Assembly (NCBI GenBank): GCA_024516155.1
Contig: JAJJXM010000001.1
Span: forward strand, 744,001 to 808,000
Origin: Pyronema omphalodes
Lineage: Eukaryota; Ascomycota; Pezizomycetes; Pezizales; Pyronemataceae
Direction of reading: 5' to 3'
DNA: 64,000 bases
Shown: positions 48,813 through 61,628 of the stretch, piece after piece
Layout: each line of letters begins with the position of its first letter
How positions within the stretch are numbered: the stretch's first letter is position 1
The notes under the pieces: model-generated
Seen by the model: the letters and a program-made list of their open reading frames with translations, nothing else
The model's database searches: none
Told to the model about the DNA's origin: nothing
Translations under genes and position numbers: made by a program

Positions 48813-51800
48813 TGTAGCCTTTTCAAAGGTCGCTCGTGTGTAGCTGTAGCTGTAGCTGTAGCTTCTTCTTCTGGTGACTCCTGTTCCAAACGTTATAGCA
48901 AATTATTATGTCTGTTCCATTCCCGCCGTCAAACACCTTCCAAATTGTCGACGGCTGCGAGGTAAGCTTCGCTTTCGTCGGTGATGAGCTTTGGTGATGC
49001 TTGATCCAGACCGCTAACGGTTAAACGACAACTCTACGCGTGCGAGGATGGGATGGTGGTTTTGTGCGATTTCTGTAGTATTGCTCTCCCACACTGAAAC
49101 TCCTCTGCAACCCCCGTGATCCTGTCCTTCACTTTCTCCCCCCCAATTCAATTCTCTTGGCTCCGGTATCCGATGGTGCTGGCTTATTCTGAGACAGCAA
49201 TGGGTGTCCGTAGTGATTTCGTTTGCTCCGTTGAAGCGTTCGGGAATGCGCAATTCGTTTGTCTTGTCAATTTAAAGAGATTGGAAGCGATTGTTGTGTT
49301 CTGAGTGGTGTGAGTTAAGTGCAATCCAAAGGCATCATCGGTCTGACAGGAAGGAAAGATGGTGGTGATGATAGAACAGACAGACAGACAAATGGAAAGA
49401 TGACAGGAAAAACAGAAAAAAAAAACGATAAAACAGACAGACTGAGAATAGAACAGACAGACAGACAGACAGAAAAACTGCGGACTGTGATTTCACTTTG
49501 CAGTTACTGCGATATCAAATCAGAAACAAACGCGCGGAGGTTGGGCTGTCACCTTTTAGGCCTTAAAGAAGTCCAAGCACACACCACCTTCCGTCTTAGA
49601 GCTTGAAGCGACGGCGCCAGGTCCCTTGAACGTTTGAAGCCATAAAGTGCCATGAAGGTATATATTTATCAACGGACTTCCTGCAAAGAACAAGCGAAAC
49701 GAATGAAACGAGTGAGCTGTGAGCTGTGAGCAACCCCTCGGCTTGCCCATTGCTTTCTGCTTGCGTAAGTGCGAATGGAATGGAGTTGTACGACAGGAAA
49801 AAAACAATACTGCGCCGCAGCCTGGGGAGGAGAGGGGATGGGAGGGGAGGGGAGGGGGGGCCGCTTGACGCCTGCGCAGACAGCCATCCTGCAAAAAGAT
49901 CGCGCTGTTCATCACCGGCAGGTCATCTACATCTACATCTACATCGACATCTACATCTACATCCGACTGTACATCAACATCGCAGGTGTCGCCGCTAGAA
50001 TCTGTAGCTAGAGACAAGTTCATTACTGAACCAACTGCCAATAAATCATACATACACCATAATATGTACAGCTACTCTAGCGAATTTTTGAAATCTCGAT
50101 TTCCATTTCCTCGATTATCAACTGATACCGATCATACCCCTATCTAAAACCCCTTGGTGTGAAAAAAAAATAAAATGTGCAGAAATCTCAATGCAGTTCT
50201 GTTTATGCTACTATTGTAATGCAAACTAGAGTAGGCTTCAGATCTGTTTGAACGGCGAGGAACTTGGTTAAAGCGATTCACAAAGCCGCAAAGCCGCAAA
50301 AAAAAAAACTGAAAAGCAAATCCAAATCCGCAAATGGAAAGGAAAAGAATCTTCTGGTATGGTGTGCTTGAAATCGATGATGGGGATAAAATCCCTGAGA
50401 TTTCTTTAGAGCCTTGGGTTTATTTCCTGTATGTAGCTTGTGCACTCTACTTTACTTACTCTATTAAAATTGGAACCTGCATCTCCGCAGAGACAGAGGG
50501 GAGGGGAGCCAGGCACAACTACAGCTACAGGCACAGGCACAGTGATATCCGTCGTTTAATCTCCGAATGAATAACACTAACGCAGTAAAAATCAGGGCTA
50601 GGGCTTTAAAAGCATGTGAAGAAACTTGAAGAAACAATTATTATGTCGTGCGTCCGGTATCGGCTTTCTCCATTTTAACGAAAGTGATTGAATTCCGACA
50701 AGCTGACAAGCTTCGGTTATCTTAATAAGCCACCGGAATTGGCAATGGCATTGGCATTGGCATTTCGTGGAGACACCACAAGTTAGGTACCGGATATGAA
50801 TGTGAATCATCAAGAGCCGAGCTTGGCTATAGAGATTGTCGGTACGGGTAACGAGCACACACTAACAACATAGTAATTTGTGGAGATGATCTTGGGAAGC
50901 CGAAGCTTCGCAAGCTTAAAAATACGTGCGGAGGCTGTGTTTAATATATATTGGCGACCACCCCCCACAATATGTCGACTAAGCTGGTCTGCCTCACCGA
51001 ACTTTGGGGGAACATGATGCTCGGTCATGACTGATTCAGGTCAATATTTATATCCTCAATGTAACCCCGGGCCCCACGAGAACCACGGATGCTGTAAGCT
51101 GTAACATTGACGCATGCACCACTTGCACAGGCAGTAAGGCCTGAAGGATTTTATTAGCTCTGAGATTATGAGTTACCTCGTATAATGTCGAAGACGACGT
51201 AACGCAAAAATAACCCAGCTTTCTTGCGACCGAAATTTCTCACATACTCATTACATCACCCCATCACACGTGACCTCTAAATATTAGCTTCGTATCTCTC
51301 GTATTATAGGCTCCGGGAAGTCCAAGACTCCAAGACTCCAAGCTTTAAGCAACCGAACGTTAGCGAACCCAGGAATCTACATAGTTGAATTCCTAGATAC
51401 GGCCTATCATTACCGAACACGCCATCAGGGTGTTGACGAAACAAAAAAGAAGGTATATCTAGAGGATGCCGAATACGGAGGCCCACGTGTAAGATAATAA
51501 CTGTTTCCTAATTCCATAGAATAGTTATCTACACACATATATCACGTAATCACCGAAAGAAGGAAAAATGCATATAATGCTTATTGTGTATTCGAGTTAA
51601 GCACTTTCCTATGGGTATGTTTACATAAAAAAACAAGTGAGCCACTGTAAATGGGCAATTATGCGTTGAATGTGAGGGAGGGTGTGGTGGCGCCAATTAT
51701 TGAGTGTCTAGATACGCCTCTTGTGGCTTAAGTGTTATTACTTTACAATTGCTGTTCTAATTTCACTGTGAGATGTGAGCTATGTGAGCTATGAAGCTTT

Positions 51801-52737
51801 CATGAAGGTATCTAGGACACCGCACGGTCATCTATCTGATCATGGGATGGATACTTGGTGCTCAATTGGAAATAACTAGCTCAAGCTTCCGCGGGCCGAG
51901 AACGGGAGATCGCTTTTACCCGCGGATTCAAACGGAATTTGACATTGCGTTGTTTGTATTACATATGTCATGTGTACTCTATGAAGATTAACTTTACAGA
52001 GTGTAGTTAAACTTTGTTTAACTAGTGTGTTTACTTGTGTTTGGATTATTTCTTTGTTAGAATATCACGTGAGCATAGGGAGAACTTCCAAGATTTTTGT
52101 TTGCATATTGCTTGGTTTATCCTGGCTTACTTTTGTCATGCTCTCCCTGTTCTAGAGCTCTTCGGGAGCATCGATCTTCTAGAAAGAGGAAGAGTGGATA
52201 CGGGGTAACTTGAGGGGGGCTCTAGAGTTTCTAGGGCTTCTAGCTCCAAGCGTGTCCGCGTTTAAAAAGAGCTGGCTGGCTGAAACACACATTTCCATGC
52301 AAGGAAAAACGCCAAAAGTGAATTTCTAAAGTTCCCATTCTTATTATCTGATATCACGTGTGGTCATCTTCGGTGATAATACGTCACAATCACGACGCCT
52401 TTTCTTTTCAAGTTTACGTTTCCACCCCGTTTCGATTTCGGTTCCGCTGCCCATCTGCAAACTGCGTTAACCTCTCTTTCCGGCCGTCTTCCGGTCCGGA
52501 CCCTCAGCCGGCCCCTAAACAAATCCCCCAAACAGTCCCATCGGTCCCCATTCGGCACGGTGCACTGACCGACTACGGGCTTGGCAGTGGTGGTTGCTCC
52601 TCCTGCTACTAGACCTACACCAGCTGCACGGATCCACAGTTCGCTGCGTAGAACGAACAAGTTTACAGCCAAACGCACGCAACGAATTCAGCACACCACG
52701 CACCACGAACAAGGGCCGTACCGTCGCAACACACCCG
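48813..52737. other. Divergent intergenic region, TBC (-) and ankyrin/DIL (+)
   Basis: 3.9 kb, containing both promoters. Repeats: (gtagct)n at 48840-48862, (acag)n around 49376-49475, (catcta)n at 49926-49972. A 26-codon frame at 48908-48988 is the only coding-like item near the TBC promoter. The last ~350 nt before 52738 are C-rich and probably the 5' leader of the ankyrin/DIL gene. No other gene recognised. Confidence 0.55.
49926..49972 (+). repeat. (catcta)n hexanucleotide repeat
   Basis: About eight copies of catcta with one g variant, in intergenic DNA; both frames through it are artefacts (dipeptide repeats such as Asp-Val). Confidence 0.9.
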
Positions 52738-55440
52738 ATGGATCTTGGAGATCTCCCGAAGAATGTTGGGTTCGATTCCGGGGGTGACCACGGGGATCTC
52801 GGCGCATCGCGCCCCCGACAGCTCCCCGCTGACCTTCCAACCTCTTTGAATGACCGTCGACTCGCCGCGCCTGTGTTTACAGAAACTGAGGTTTATGATG
52901 GATGGCAGGGTATGTTAAAGCTCCAAGACGCGACTGGAACTATCTACCCCTCATTTACTCCCGCTTGCCCCACTGCCATCTCTTTGTGCCCGTGGAACTG
53001 TCCGCAATATACCAGATGCCCACCCAAACAAACCCCTGGTTAAGGTCACGAGAGCTAATATAGATATATACCCCACGTAGGCGAATCTACTTTTATTACC
53101 GCGCCAGTACCTGCACGTCTAGACTTTAACATTGGCTTTCGAGACGACGACGAAGATGCGGATGTCAAAGAGCTCGCCGAGAGTGAACGGCGCCTAGAGT
53201 CTATGATGGCACAACAAGCTGCATTCCGATTGGACGGGGCCAGTATGGACGACGACGAAATAGCAACTAGTAAGACGTTCACTGAGCAGGAAAAGAAGGA
53301 TTTACTACAGAAGGCTTTGAATATGGCCGCTAGTAACGGTGAAGATGAACGAGTACGGAAGCTTCTTAATGGAGAGTCAAAAAAGTTTATCAATATCAAC
53401 CTGCCGGATGAGGAGGGTACAAGTCCATTGATCTATGCAAGCTGTTTTGTAAGACCGCCATTGTTATTAATTTGCTCGAGGATTCTTGGTAAACGGCAGC
53501 TGACGTCATGGAATCATTAGGGACACGAAGAGGTAGTAGAAGCATTAATCAAGGCCGGAGCAGACGTCGACCAGCAAGACAAAAATAATTGGAGCTCATT
53601 AATGTGGGCTATGACAAATAGACATAAGTCAATAGTAAAGTTACTTCTGGAAAACGGTGCTTCACCAGAAGTGAAGAGCTCCAATGGCCGTACCGCGTTT
53701 GACTTTGTAGAGCCACAAAGTGAGATTTCAGGGTATCTACATGCAAACGGATACATTGGAAGTGCTGGTGCCGGTGCATTGACAGGAGGCTTTGCAGATG
53801 ACTTTTACAGCTCTGGTCTAGCACAAGATCGATTCGAGGAAGAAATGGCCGAGAATGAGCTACGAAGAAGAATGATGATGGAAAGTGCTATCAATCTTGA
53901 AGTTGATCTTTCCAGCTTAGGACTTGACGAACAAGCTGAGGTGGGTTTCCCGCAATGGATTCAAGGTCATAGCCCTAACTATTTATCCCAGCAAAATCTT
54001 GAAGATGATGAGGAAGAAGAGGAAGGCCAAGAATTCCTTTGGGACCGCTGTCTACCAGACCAAATGTTTGTCTTCCAAGAACAAGACCTAGACAGAACTC
54101 TAGATATTGTCATTACCAACATGACTCCTCAGCGCTCTCCTTCCCAGAAACCGGTTCCTGCAAATATTCTCTTCCTTGGAGCTCGTTACGCACACTATCA
54201 TAGCACCCCGGACTTGCTTTCCCGGCTGCTAGTAACATCAATGAAGCGTATCAACGAGACCGTTGAGAAGCACCAATGGGACATGACAATGCTAGCATTC
54301 TGGCTTTCCAACGCGACCTTGTTACTCTACTACCTCAAGAAGGACGCTGGACTTGTTTCTGCCACAACCCAATTTCAGCAACAACTCTCGGAGCTCATCA
54401 ACGAAATTTTTGTCTTGATCATCCGCGACGCAGAAAGGCGTATGGACAAAGTCCTAGACACGGCAATGCTAGAACACGAAACCATCCCTGGATTCGAAGA
54501 CGTACAGTTCCAACACGAATGGCGTTTATTCAAGCCTAAAAAGAAGTCAGACATGGACACAGACAAACAAATGCGTCCTCCATCACCCAAGCAACGTGCA
54601 AAGCCAGCACCACGCAACATCACATCCTTACTTTCTTCTACCCTTTTCGTATTGGATCTCTATGATATTCATTCAGTAATCACAGCTCAGGTCCTAAGCC
54701 AACTTTTCTACTGGCTAGGCGCTGAGTTATTCAACCGCATCCTTAGCAACCGCAAATACCTCTGCCGCACAAAAGCTATGCAAATCCGTCTCAATGTCTC
54801 GGCTCTAGAAGACTGGGCCCGTGCCAACAACCGACAACCGGAGCACTACGACGCCGGATCCCTGAGTCCCAGCGGAGAAGACACCATCGGCAGTGTTCGC
54901 CGGCATTTAGCCCCAGTTATCCAACTTCTCCAATGGCTCCAATGTTTTTCCTCCGTGGGTGAAGACATCCCAGAACTGAAAGCAATAATCGACCAAATGC
55001 CCCGTCTAACCTCTCAACAAATCCACCACTCTGTAAAAAACTACCGCCCCGAAGTCGGTGAAAAAATGCTCTCAAAAGAAGCTACTAAATTCCTCGTCGG
55101 CTTAACTATGGATTTCTTTGAGAAAAAACATAAACGGAAAAGCACGGCTGCAAGTATCCCTTCAACCCCAATTAGTTGGAAAGATAAAGCCCCGACTTCT
55201 CCGAAAAGCCCGGAAAGTATCAAAGATGATGATGATGCCCCTTCGGATCTTTTGATGGATCAGAATTTGATGCTACCTTTCCAGTTACCGACTAGTACTG
55301 ATATGTTGGTATCTTATGGCGCTGGTATCGGCGGTATGAATGTTGAACGTGCCCGGAAATTCTGGCCGAGTGTTCCGCCGGAGTTTTTGACGAAATTGGA
55401 TTTTAGTAGTGGTGGTGGTGGAGCAGGAGGTGCCGGTTAG
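52738..55440 (+). CDS. Ankyrin-repeat and DIL-domain protein
   Basis: Three exons, 52738-52909, 53081-53448 and 53521-55440, encode 819 residues. Splices restore DGWQ|GESTFITAPVPARLD and PLIYASCF|GHEEVVEALIKAGAD, the second completing an ankyrin repeat. Residues ~130-250 hold two to three ankyrin repeats (NLPDEEGTSPLIYASCF, NNWSSLMWAMTNRHKSIVKL, NGRTAFDF). The DIL (dilute) domain lies at ~400-700: ANILFLGARYAHYHSTPDLL, MTMLAFWLSNATLLLYYLK, LSELINEIFVLIIRDAERRM, VITAQVLSQLFYWLGAELFN and VIQLLQWLQCFSS. DIL domains form the globular cargo-binding tail of class V myosins; here there is no motor, so it is a stand-alone ankyrin/DIL protein as found in other Pezizomycotina. A cargo- or actin-traffic adaptor role is inferred. 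The C-terminus is Gly-rich. Start is the first ATG of the frame. Confidence 0.93.
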
Positions 55441-55944
55441 AGCCCGGATATGAGCGCTGGCTTGTGTTCTGGAATGGATACAAATGTGGAATGCAAGGAA
55501 GCTACGCAGTGGGAAGCTTGTTGGATTAGCCTGGAAAGAGGAATTTGTGATAATGCTTGGTATAGAGAGGAAAGAAATAGGCAGCAGGAATATTGGAAAC
55601 TGCGGCGGGTTGTAGAGGATTGATTGATTGATTGATTGGATAAAGCGGTTGTAATGTGTTGTATGTTTTTTTTTTATGAGATTGAATGATGAATAAGATA
55701 TGGTCTATGATCAGTTATGAGGGGTTTTGTTTAATGTGCATGATAGGGTGTGTGTGGGAGGAGTGGCGAGTGGGAGGTGAGTGGGAGGTGTGGGGAGAGG
55801 AGGGGAGAGGAGGGGGAAGAGGTGTGGCGAGGGTGGGGGGTGATGAGAAGCCGGGGGAAGAATAGGGGGATATACAGTGACAGAATTAAAGAATGACAAA
55901 ATGACAAAATGACAGAGTTATGCATCTATGCATACGAGGTGCTG

Positions 55945-56005
55945 GACAAAAGTGACCGTCACCCCGCGCGGCGCTTAGCACAGAAAAGTGACGGTCACTT
56001 TTGTC
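55945..56005. repeat. 18-bp perfect inverted repeat (hairpin)
   Basis: Left arm GACAAAAGTGACCGTCAC (55945-55962) and right arm GTGACGGTCACTTTTGTC (55988-56005) are exact reverse complements, separated by a 25-nt GC-rich loop. Each arm itself contains the near-palindrome GTGAC-N-GTCAC, and a perfect 10-bp palindrome ACGGTACCGT follows at 56006-56015. It lies ~500 nt beyond the ankyrin/DIL stop codon. Confidence 0.9.
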
Positions 56006-56544
56006 ACGGTACCGTACATGCATGAAGCGAGAAACTGTAGACTTTCTTATTTTCTTACTTAATTCCTCATTTTCCCTTATTCGTTATTGGATTGGTTTTA
56101 CTTTTTAATTTCTTTTCTTTTCTTTTCTTCTTTTACTTTCTTCTTTTATTGGTTTTTTTCTTCTTTTTTTTTACACGAACTTATTTCTTTATTCATTCAA
56201 ATGGGGAATGGAGAATGGAGAATGGATAATTTACACCTTTTATTTTAATTTTTATTTTTAATACGTGGAAAATATTTATAATGATATATGTAGTACATAT
56301 ATAGCAGGTAAATATAATTAGTGTTTAAATCGAATCTTGGAAAATCTTGGAAAATCTTGGAAAATCTTAGAGTATAGAAAATATCGAGTGATACCTAGGT
56401 ACCCACCCTTGTACCTATCTACCCTTATACCTACCTCCTACCTATTTATCTATAACTTTATTGTAGATTATTGCTGGGATTGAATCCTTGGGGGAAGGGG
56501 AGGAGGAGGAGGAGAGAAAGAGGGGAGGCGGGTGGGCAGAGAGA

Positions 56545-56567
56545 GGGGGGGGGGGGGGGGGGGGGGG
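56545..56567 (+). repeat. Poly(G) tract, about 23 nt
   Basis: Uninterrupted G-run inside a purine-only segment (about 56488-56575). Confidence 0.93.
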
Positions 56568-57541
56568 AGAGGGGGTTATTGGGTAGCTTTGATTATGAAG
56601 TCCGGAATTGGCTTTTTGATTTTGTTCCATGTACTAGGTTGGTTGGTTGGTGTAATGGTTTATGGTTAGTTGTGGAGATTAAAAATGGAAAATGGAAAAT
56701 GGAAATGGAAATGGAAATGAAAAATGGAAATTGAAAATGGAAAAGTTGTGGGGTTGTGGGATTATGGGATTGTGGGATGGTGGAAGTTACTGATAAGTTA
56801 AGGCGATTAGAATTTCGAGTTAGTGATTGAAGGAATCATTTTTAACGATGATGATAGGATATTATGATGGGACGTGATTAAATAGCAATGGTGATGTGTG
56901 TACATGGGTATTCAGATCCTCGGATGATTGTTGAAATTAAATGATATATTAAATTATATATCAAGTACTAGTCAATAGCCTTCGGACATATTCTCATCGA
57001 TATCCACCTCGTGCACATCAAAAAGAATCCCATAGGTGCTGATGAGGTTGGCAGGTATTGTGAGCAGAAACCCTATAGGCGGGTCAGGAGAGATGAAGTT
57101 CTGGATATGTTTTTTTCTATATCTGTAATACTGGTGCTGGTTAAGGATACCTATTTACTAGTATGAGCGCGCTGTTAGAAAGGACAGGGAGAGACAGACG
57201 GTTCTATTGTAGATGATGATGACGATACAGCGAGAGGAAGCATTATATATAGTAGAAAAGTCGGCTGGTCTCATCCTCCTGATCAAACCCTGTTTGGTGG
57301 CCCACTTGGTCACCCTCAAGGTTCGGCTTGAGCAAACTCAAGGACCTTGTATCGACAAGCTGGATTGCCTATTCTCGGCAATCTTCCAACACGCGCTTCC
57401 TTTTGTTGGCTTCTCGTTTCTTTTGGTTTTTTTTTTTTTTCGTTTGTTTTTTATATATTTTTTGGAGTACGCATTTTGGAAGTATGAGATAGGCTTGCCT
57501 TATTAGATGGTCTTGGCCATGAGTATAAGATACCAGGTTTC

Positions 57542-57567
57542 TTTTTTTTTTTTTTTTTTTTTTTTTT
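57542..57567 (+). repeat. Poly(T) tract, about 26 nt
   Basis: Uninterrupted T-run in intergenic DNA; a shorter T-run lies at about 57428-57440. Confidence 0.9.
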
Positions 57568-59094
57568 GATTCTGTAGAGGTCTTGAAGACCGCGAATGGA
57601 GTATGGTTAAAATCAAATCAAATATCAAAGCCAAGAACAATAATCCAACCCATCCGAGTGATCATGATCATGATTATGACGTCGATACAAAAATAAAAAT
57701 AAAAAATCCAAAGTCAATTCCAAAAAAAAAAAAAACAGAAAGATATAAATATATAAATACAATAACCCACCACGCTTTGATACCAATAACCTCCACAAAA
57801 ATAACAATAACAACAGTAATAATAACAAAACTACAACGCCCCTCTTGTTACCTTATTTTTCTTCATCTCCCCTCCTTAAAACCAGTAAACAATAAATACT
57901 ATCAGGATCCACAAAATACTGTTCCCTTTAGCTAGTAGTAGTAGCTAGTAATAATACCAGATAGCTTAAGCTTAAAAATAAAAGGTACAACAAAAAAAAA
58001 ATAAAATCACATAATAATAACAATAACAGTAGTAACAATAATAATAACAATAATAAAGTGTGAGTAAAAGTCAGAGAGTAACTATACACACACACTAATT
58101 ATTGAAGAATATCATATGTTATGTTTTGGTTTTTGGCCTCTTTTATACCTTCCTAATTCCCAGATTCTCGCTGACCCACCCACCCACCCACCTACACGCC
58201 CACCTACACACCTACCCCCTCCCCTTTCCTCTCCTCTCCTCTCCTCCTTCACAATACAGATAAACAAATAAACAAATAAACAAATCAAAATTCAGCTCCA
58301 AAGAAACAACAGCAATAATAATTTTTGGTTACGATGATATAAGTTATAGTTTTAGAGTCAGACAACAGTAGAACAACAATAGTAGTAATAGTAAGTATCA
58401 AAAGAAGCGGCAATAAAAGTTATTGTGTTATAGAAAAAAAAAGAGGTTAACCTGCGCCGTTTGGGGAAAAAAAATACACTAAGTTTGGTGGAAGGTTATA
58501 GGTGATAGGGTGATAGATATGGAATACAATTTGTGTGAGAAAAAAAAAAAACGCGACTTAAACAGAGTGAAGAATAAGAAGAAAAGGGAGAAAGAAAAAT
58601 ATGATACGATATTGAAAAGAAAAGGGGAAAAAAGAAAAAACACAACACCCGCCAACAAGGAGAAAAAGAAGAAGGAGACAAAGAAAAAGGAAAAGGGATA
58701 TATGGAAATGAGGAACTAAACTAAGATACTTTGGTAGGATATTGACCATCATTTAGGAAGGGGGTAATACATTTGAGGATAACTGGTACTAACATCCTAG
58801 GTTATAAGACGAAGAAAGTTATCTATGCATGATGATAATAATGATGGTCTTGAGACAAAAATTTATAAGCCACCGGTCAATGATTACGGTTGACAACATA
58901 CACACACACGGCACGAATAATGCAAAAATTCCTCCCCCAAACATGCAACCCACATCCATTCTCCATGCTCAACAACTTTCATCGCACACCCCAAGAAAAT
59001 CAGCAAAATCGTCTATGAACCGGCGCATCTCAGCTCAAGTTGCCATATATCCACGAATCCAGCGAAAATCCCCAATTCAAAGACGAGCCGCCGG

Positions 59095-61628
59095 TCAAAA
59101 CACAGCAGCCAAGCCATGTCTACTACTTCTTTTCGAGAAGCGTTTATTACTTCTTTCACTGGCAGCATCTGATCTATGACCACCATTTGCCGCCTGTTCC
59201 AGAGTAATAGTAGAGCTTGGACTTGACAAAGTCGAGTTCATAAACCCATCGTCACCATTCGGATAATTGACCATAGCTATTTCTCTAGCCCTTTCAATTT
59301 GTTCCAACCATTCAGAAGCAGGGGTCTTAGGATCCTCAAAAGTATAACATTTGTCGCGCTGTTTTTTTCGCAAATATGAGAGAAGGTTCGGTAGGGAGGA
59401 AGGAGGTGGTGGTGAACTAACCGTGTCGATAGCCCAAGTAGTTCCATCGCCGCCACCGACTTTTCGTACGACGACTCCGAGGCCTTGGAGTGAGATTTCG
59501 GTTTTAGGTTTTTTGTCGTCTCCTCCGGCGGCAGCGATAATGATCCTGGCTGCGGAAGTAACCATGACTAGTCTTTGGCGCTTCTTGGTTGTATTGCCAC
59601 CAAAAAATCGGGAAAATTTCTTAGGTGCGTCTCCGGCGCCTACTCCGTGTTTTCCGTCGGGGGAGTGGGGTGCCGGCCCGGAGTGGACAACCGCGTTCCC
59701 GAGCTTAAGGATACGCTCATTCGACCTCGTAAGAACCGGAGACCATTCGATATCCAACTGGCTCGGCGGGGGAAGTTCGGTGATGACTCTTGGAGGTATG
59801 GCAGGCCTCCCGTTTGGGCCAGCTCCTCCGTTTCTAAGTCCGTTTGGGTGGTCCCCTCCGAGTTTAATAATTTTTGGCTCCTCAGGTGGTGGTTGATATG
59901 GCTTTAATCTTGGTGCCTTTTGTTTCCAGAGTCCTCGTCCGATTTCCATGTTGGCAAAAAATTCATGGTTCTTGATATGTTCGATTGTGAGACGCTTGGT
60001 AGGGTCCAGAACCAATAATCGTTCCACCAAGTCCTTAGCTGCTGGTGGAAATCCTTTGGGGAACTCGTACTCCAGGTTGACAATCTTTTGGAAGGTCATG
60101 TATTCGTTTCCTGCCTTGAATGGCGGTCTTCCAGTTAGCAACTGGAAAACAATGCATCCAAACGCCCAGAGATCTGATGCTTTGCAGGCTGCCTTATCCG
60201 TCAAAAGTTCTGGAGAGACGTATTCCGCTGTTCCGACAAATGAATTTGCCCTGACATCGTCTTTGAAAGCATCCGTCACATCTGGTCCCTCTCCGTTGTT
60301 CGAGGGTTTTGGCAGCTCCAATATTTTCGCGGTTCCAAAGTCGGTAATTTTGATATGCATCTGGTCGTCCAACAATACGTTTTCTGGCTTCAGATCTCTG
60401 TGTATTACTCCTCTCGAGTGCATATACTCGATTGTGTCCAGGATCTGTGCGGCGTAAAATCTGGTGCATTCGACATCAAAGGTTCCTAACTTTTAGGACG
60501 TCAGAAAAGGGATTTAGAAAGCTACCAATAGACAAACATACCCGCTTCAAAGTTCCCAAAAGCTCTCCTCCGGTAGCCAAATCTAGAACAAAATAAAGAC
60601 TCCTTTCGTCTTGGAAAGTATAATATAGTTTGATGACTCCGGGGTGCTCTCCAAGTCTATTGAGTGTATTCTTTTCTATGTTTACGTATTTGACCTTCTC
60701 CTCTTTGATGATGTGTCGCTTATCGAGTACTTTGATAGCATATTCTTTCAAGGTTGTTCGGTCTGTTGCTGCCAACACCTGCGCAAATAATTAAAGACTG
60801 CGGTCAGTACAAGAAAATGGTTCCACGTACAGTACTGTAACTTCCTTCTCCCAGTGTCCGTCCAAAGTTGAAGTCCTTAACTCCTTTCTTGACTACTCGG
60901 GTGACGGTATTCCCGTTAGCATCAGTTTCCTGTCTAACTCGAACAGCTGCTCCCTTTTCTTTCCACTCATCACTGCTTTGAGGGATTCCATGATCGTATG
61001 CATCGGGCGCGGGGCCTTCGGGCGCACCATTCTCACGATGGGAAGGAGACGGACCTGCAGCTTGAGATTGCCGGTAAGTTCTATCCGTGTTTGAACGCTC
61101 CCTGGGGGTTGGTCTGGATCCTGAGCTACCTGCAGCGCCATGAAGCGAAGAGCGCGAAGGCTCGCGTGATAATCTTGTGTAATCGGTGTATTTCTGAGAG
61201 GAAGTTGAAGTTCCTGGGGTCGACGGCGGAAACGGGCTCGAAGATCCGGTGTAGTTTGGCAAGAACTGCGACGAATGTCTTGAAGATGGCGCTGAAGGCG
61301 GAGGGTATGTAGCTCTAGGTGGAGGCGGTCCAAAACAAGTCTGATGTTGTGACGGGGTGGTTGATTGTGAATAGCTTGATCCGTGTAACGGCAGACTACC
61401 CGTCGATCCTCCTGCCTGTGCCCCCGATACCGGCGAACCGTGTATGTTCAACGACGCAGTCGATTCAAGCGATTGTAGGTCGGGTATGTAAATCTGCGAT
61501 TGTTGGTTGTCGTTGTTGCTCGAGAATGCATTCGAAGATGCACGCGGAGATGGCGGCGGTGAGTCGTCCGCTTGGTTCGCGATTCGAAGGCCGCCGAGCA
61601 TTTGAGAGAGGTTCAAGTCGCCTTCCAT
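59095..61628 (-). CDS. PDK1/Pkh-type serine/threonine kinase with PH domain
   Basis: Four exons, 61628-60831, 60778-60542, 60489-59422 and 59358-59095, encode 788 residues. The first ~245 residues are Ser/Pro-rich. The kinase domain runs ~253-525: GEGSYST glycine loop at the first junction, AIKVL (ATP Lys), GGELLGTLKR|LGTFDVE hinge region, HRDLKPEN (~374), DFGTAK (~394), and the PDK1-type activation segment SFVGTAEYVSPELL (~435), then DLWAFGCIVFQLLTGRPPF. At ~646-735 is a C-terminal PH-like region (KKRQRLVMVTSAARIII..TWAIDTRDKCYTFED..ASEWLEQIERA). PDK1 (yeast Pkh1/2, fission yeast Ksg1) phosphorylates the activation loop of AGC kinases (Ypk, Sch9, PKC) in wall-integrity and sphingolipid signalling. 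The last intron is 63 nt and stays open, but removing it restores the PH helix. ATG is in a strong context (caaccATGG). Confidence 0.95.

Larger units (their letters stand above)
55441..59094. other. Intergenic DNA between convergent ankyrin/DIL and PDK1 genes
   Basis: 3.65 kb carrying two 3' flanks. Holds (gatt)n at 55620-55638, a strong hairpin (55945-56005), (ttctttt)n near 56113-56140, (aatcttgga)n near 56333-56365, G23 at 56545-56567, (atggaa)n near 56683-56735, T26 at 57542-57567, and AT-rich (ataataac)n at 58008-58055. No frame resembles a known protein. Confidence 0.6.

Noticed and set aside
48908..48988. Short + frame MSVPFPPSNTFQIVDGCE followed by a gtaagc donor, resembling a first exon
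   Set aside because: No matching downstream exon could be found; it lies in the TBC gene promoter region and may be chance.
52766..52782. Exact tRNA B-box-like GGTTCGATTCC, suggesting a tRNA gene
   Set aside because: There is no A-box at the right distance upstream and no acceptor or anticodon stem around it. The sequence lies in the first coding exon of the ankyrin/DIL gene (N-V-G-F-D-S-G-G).
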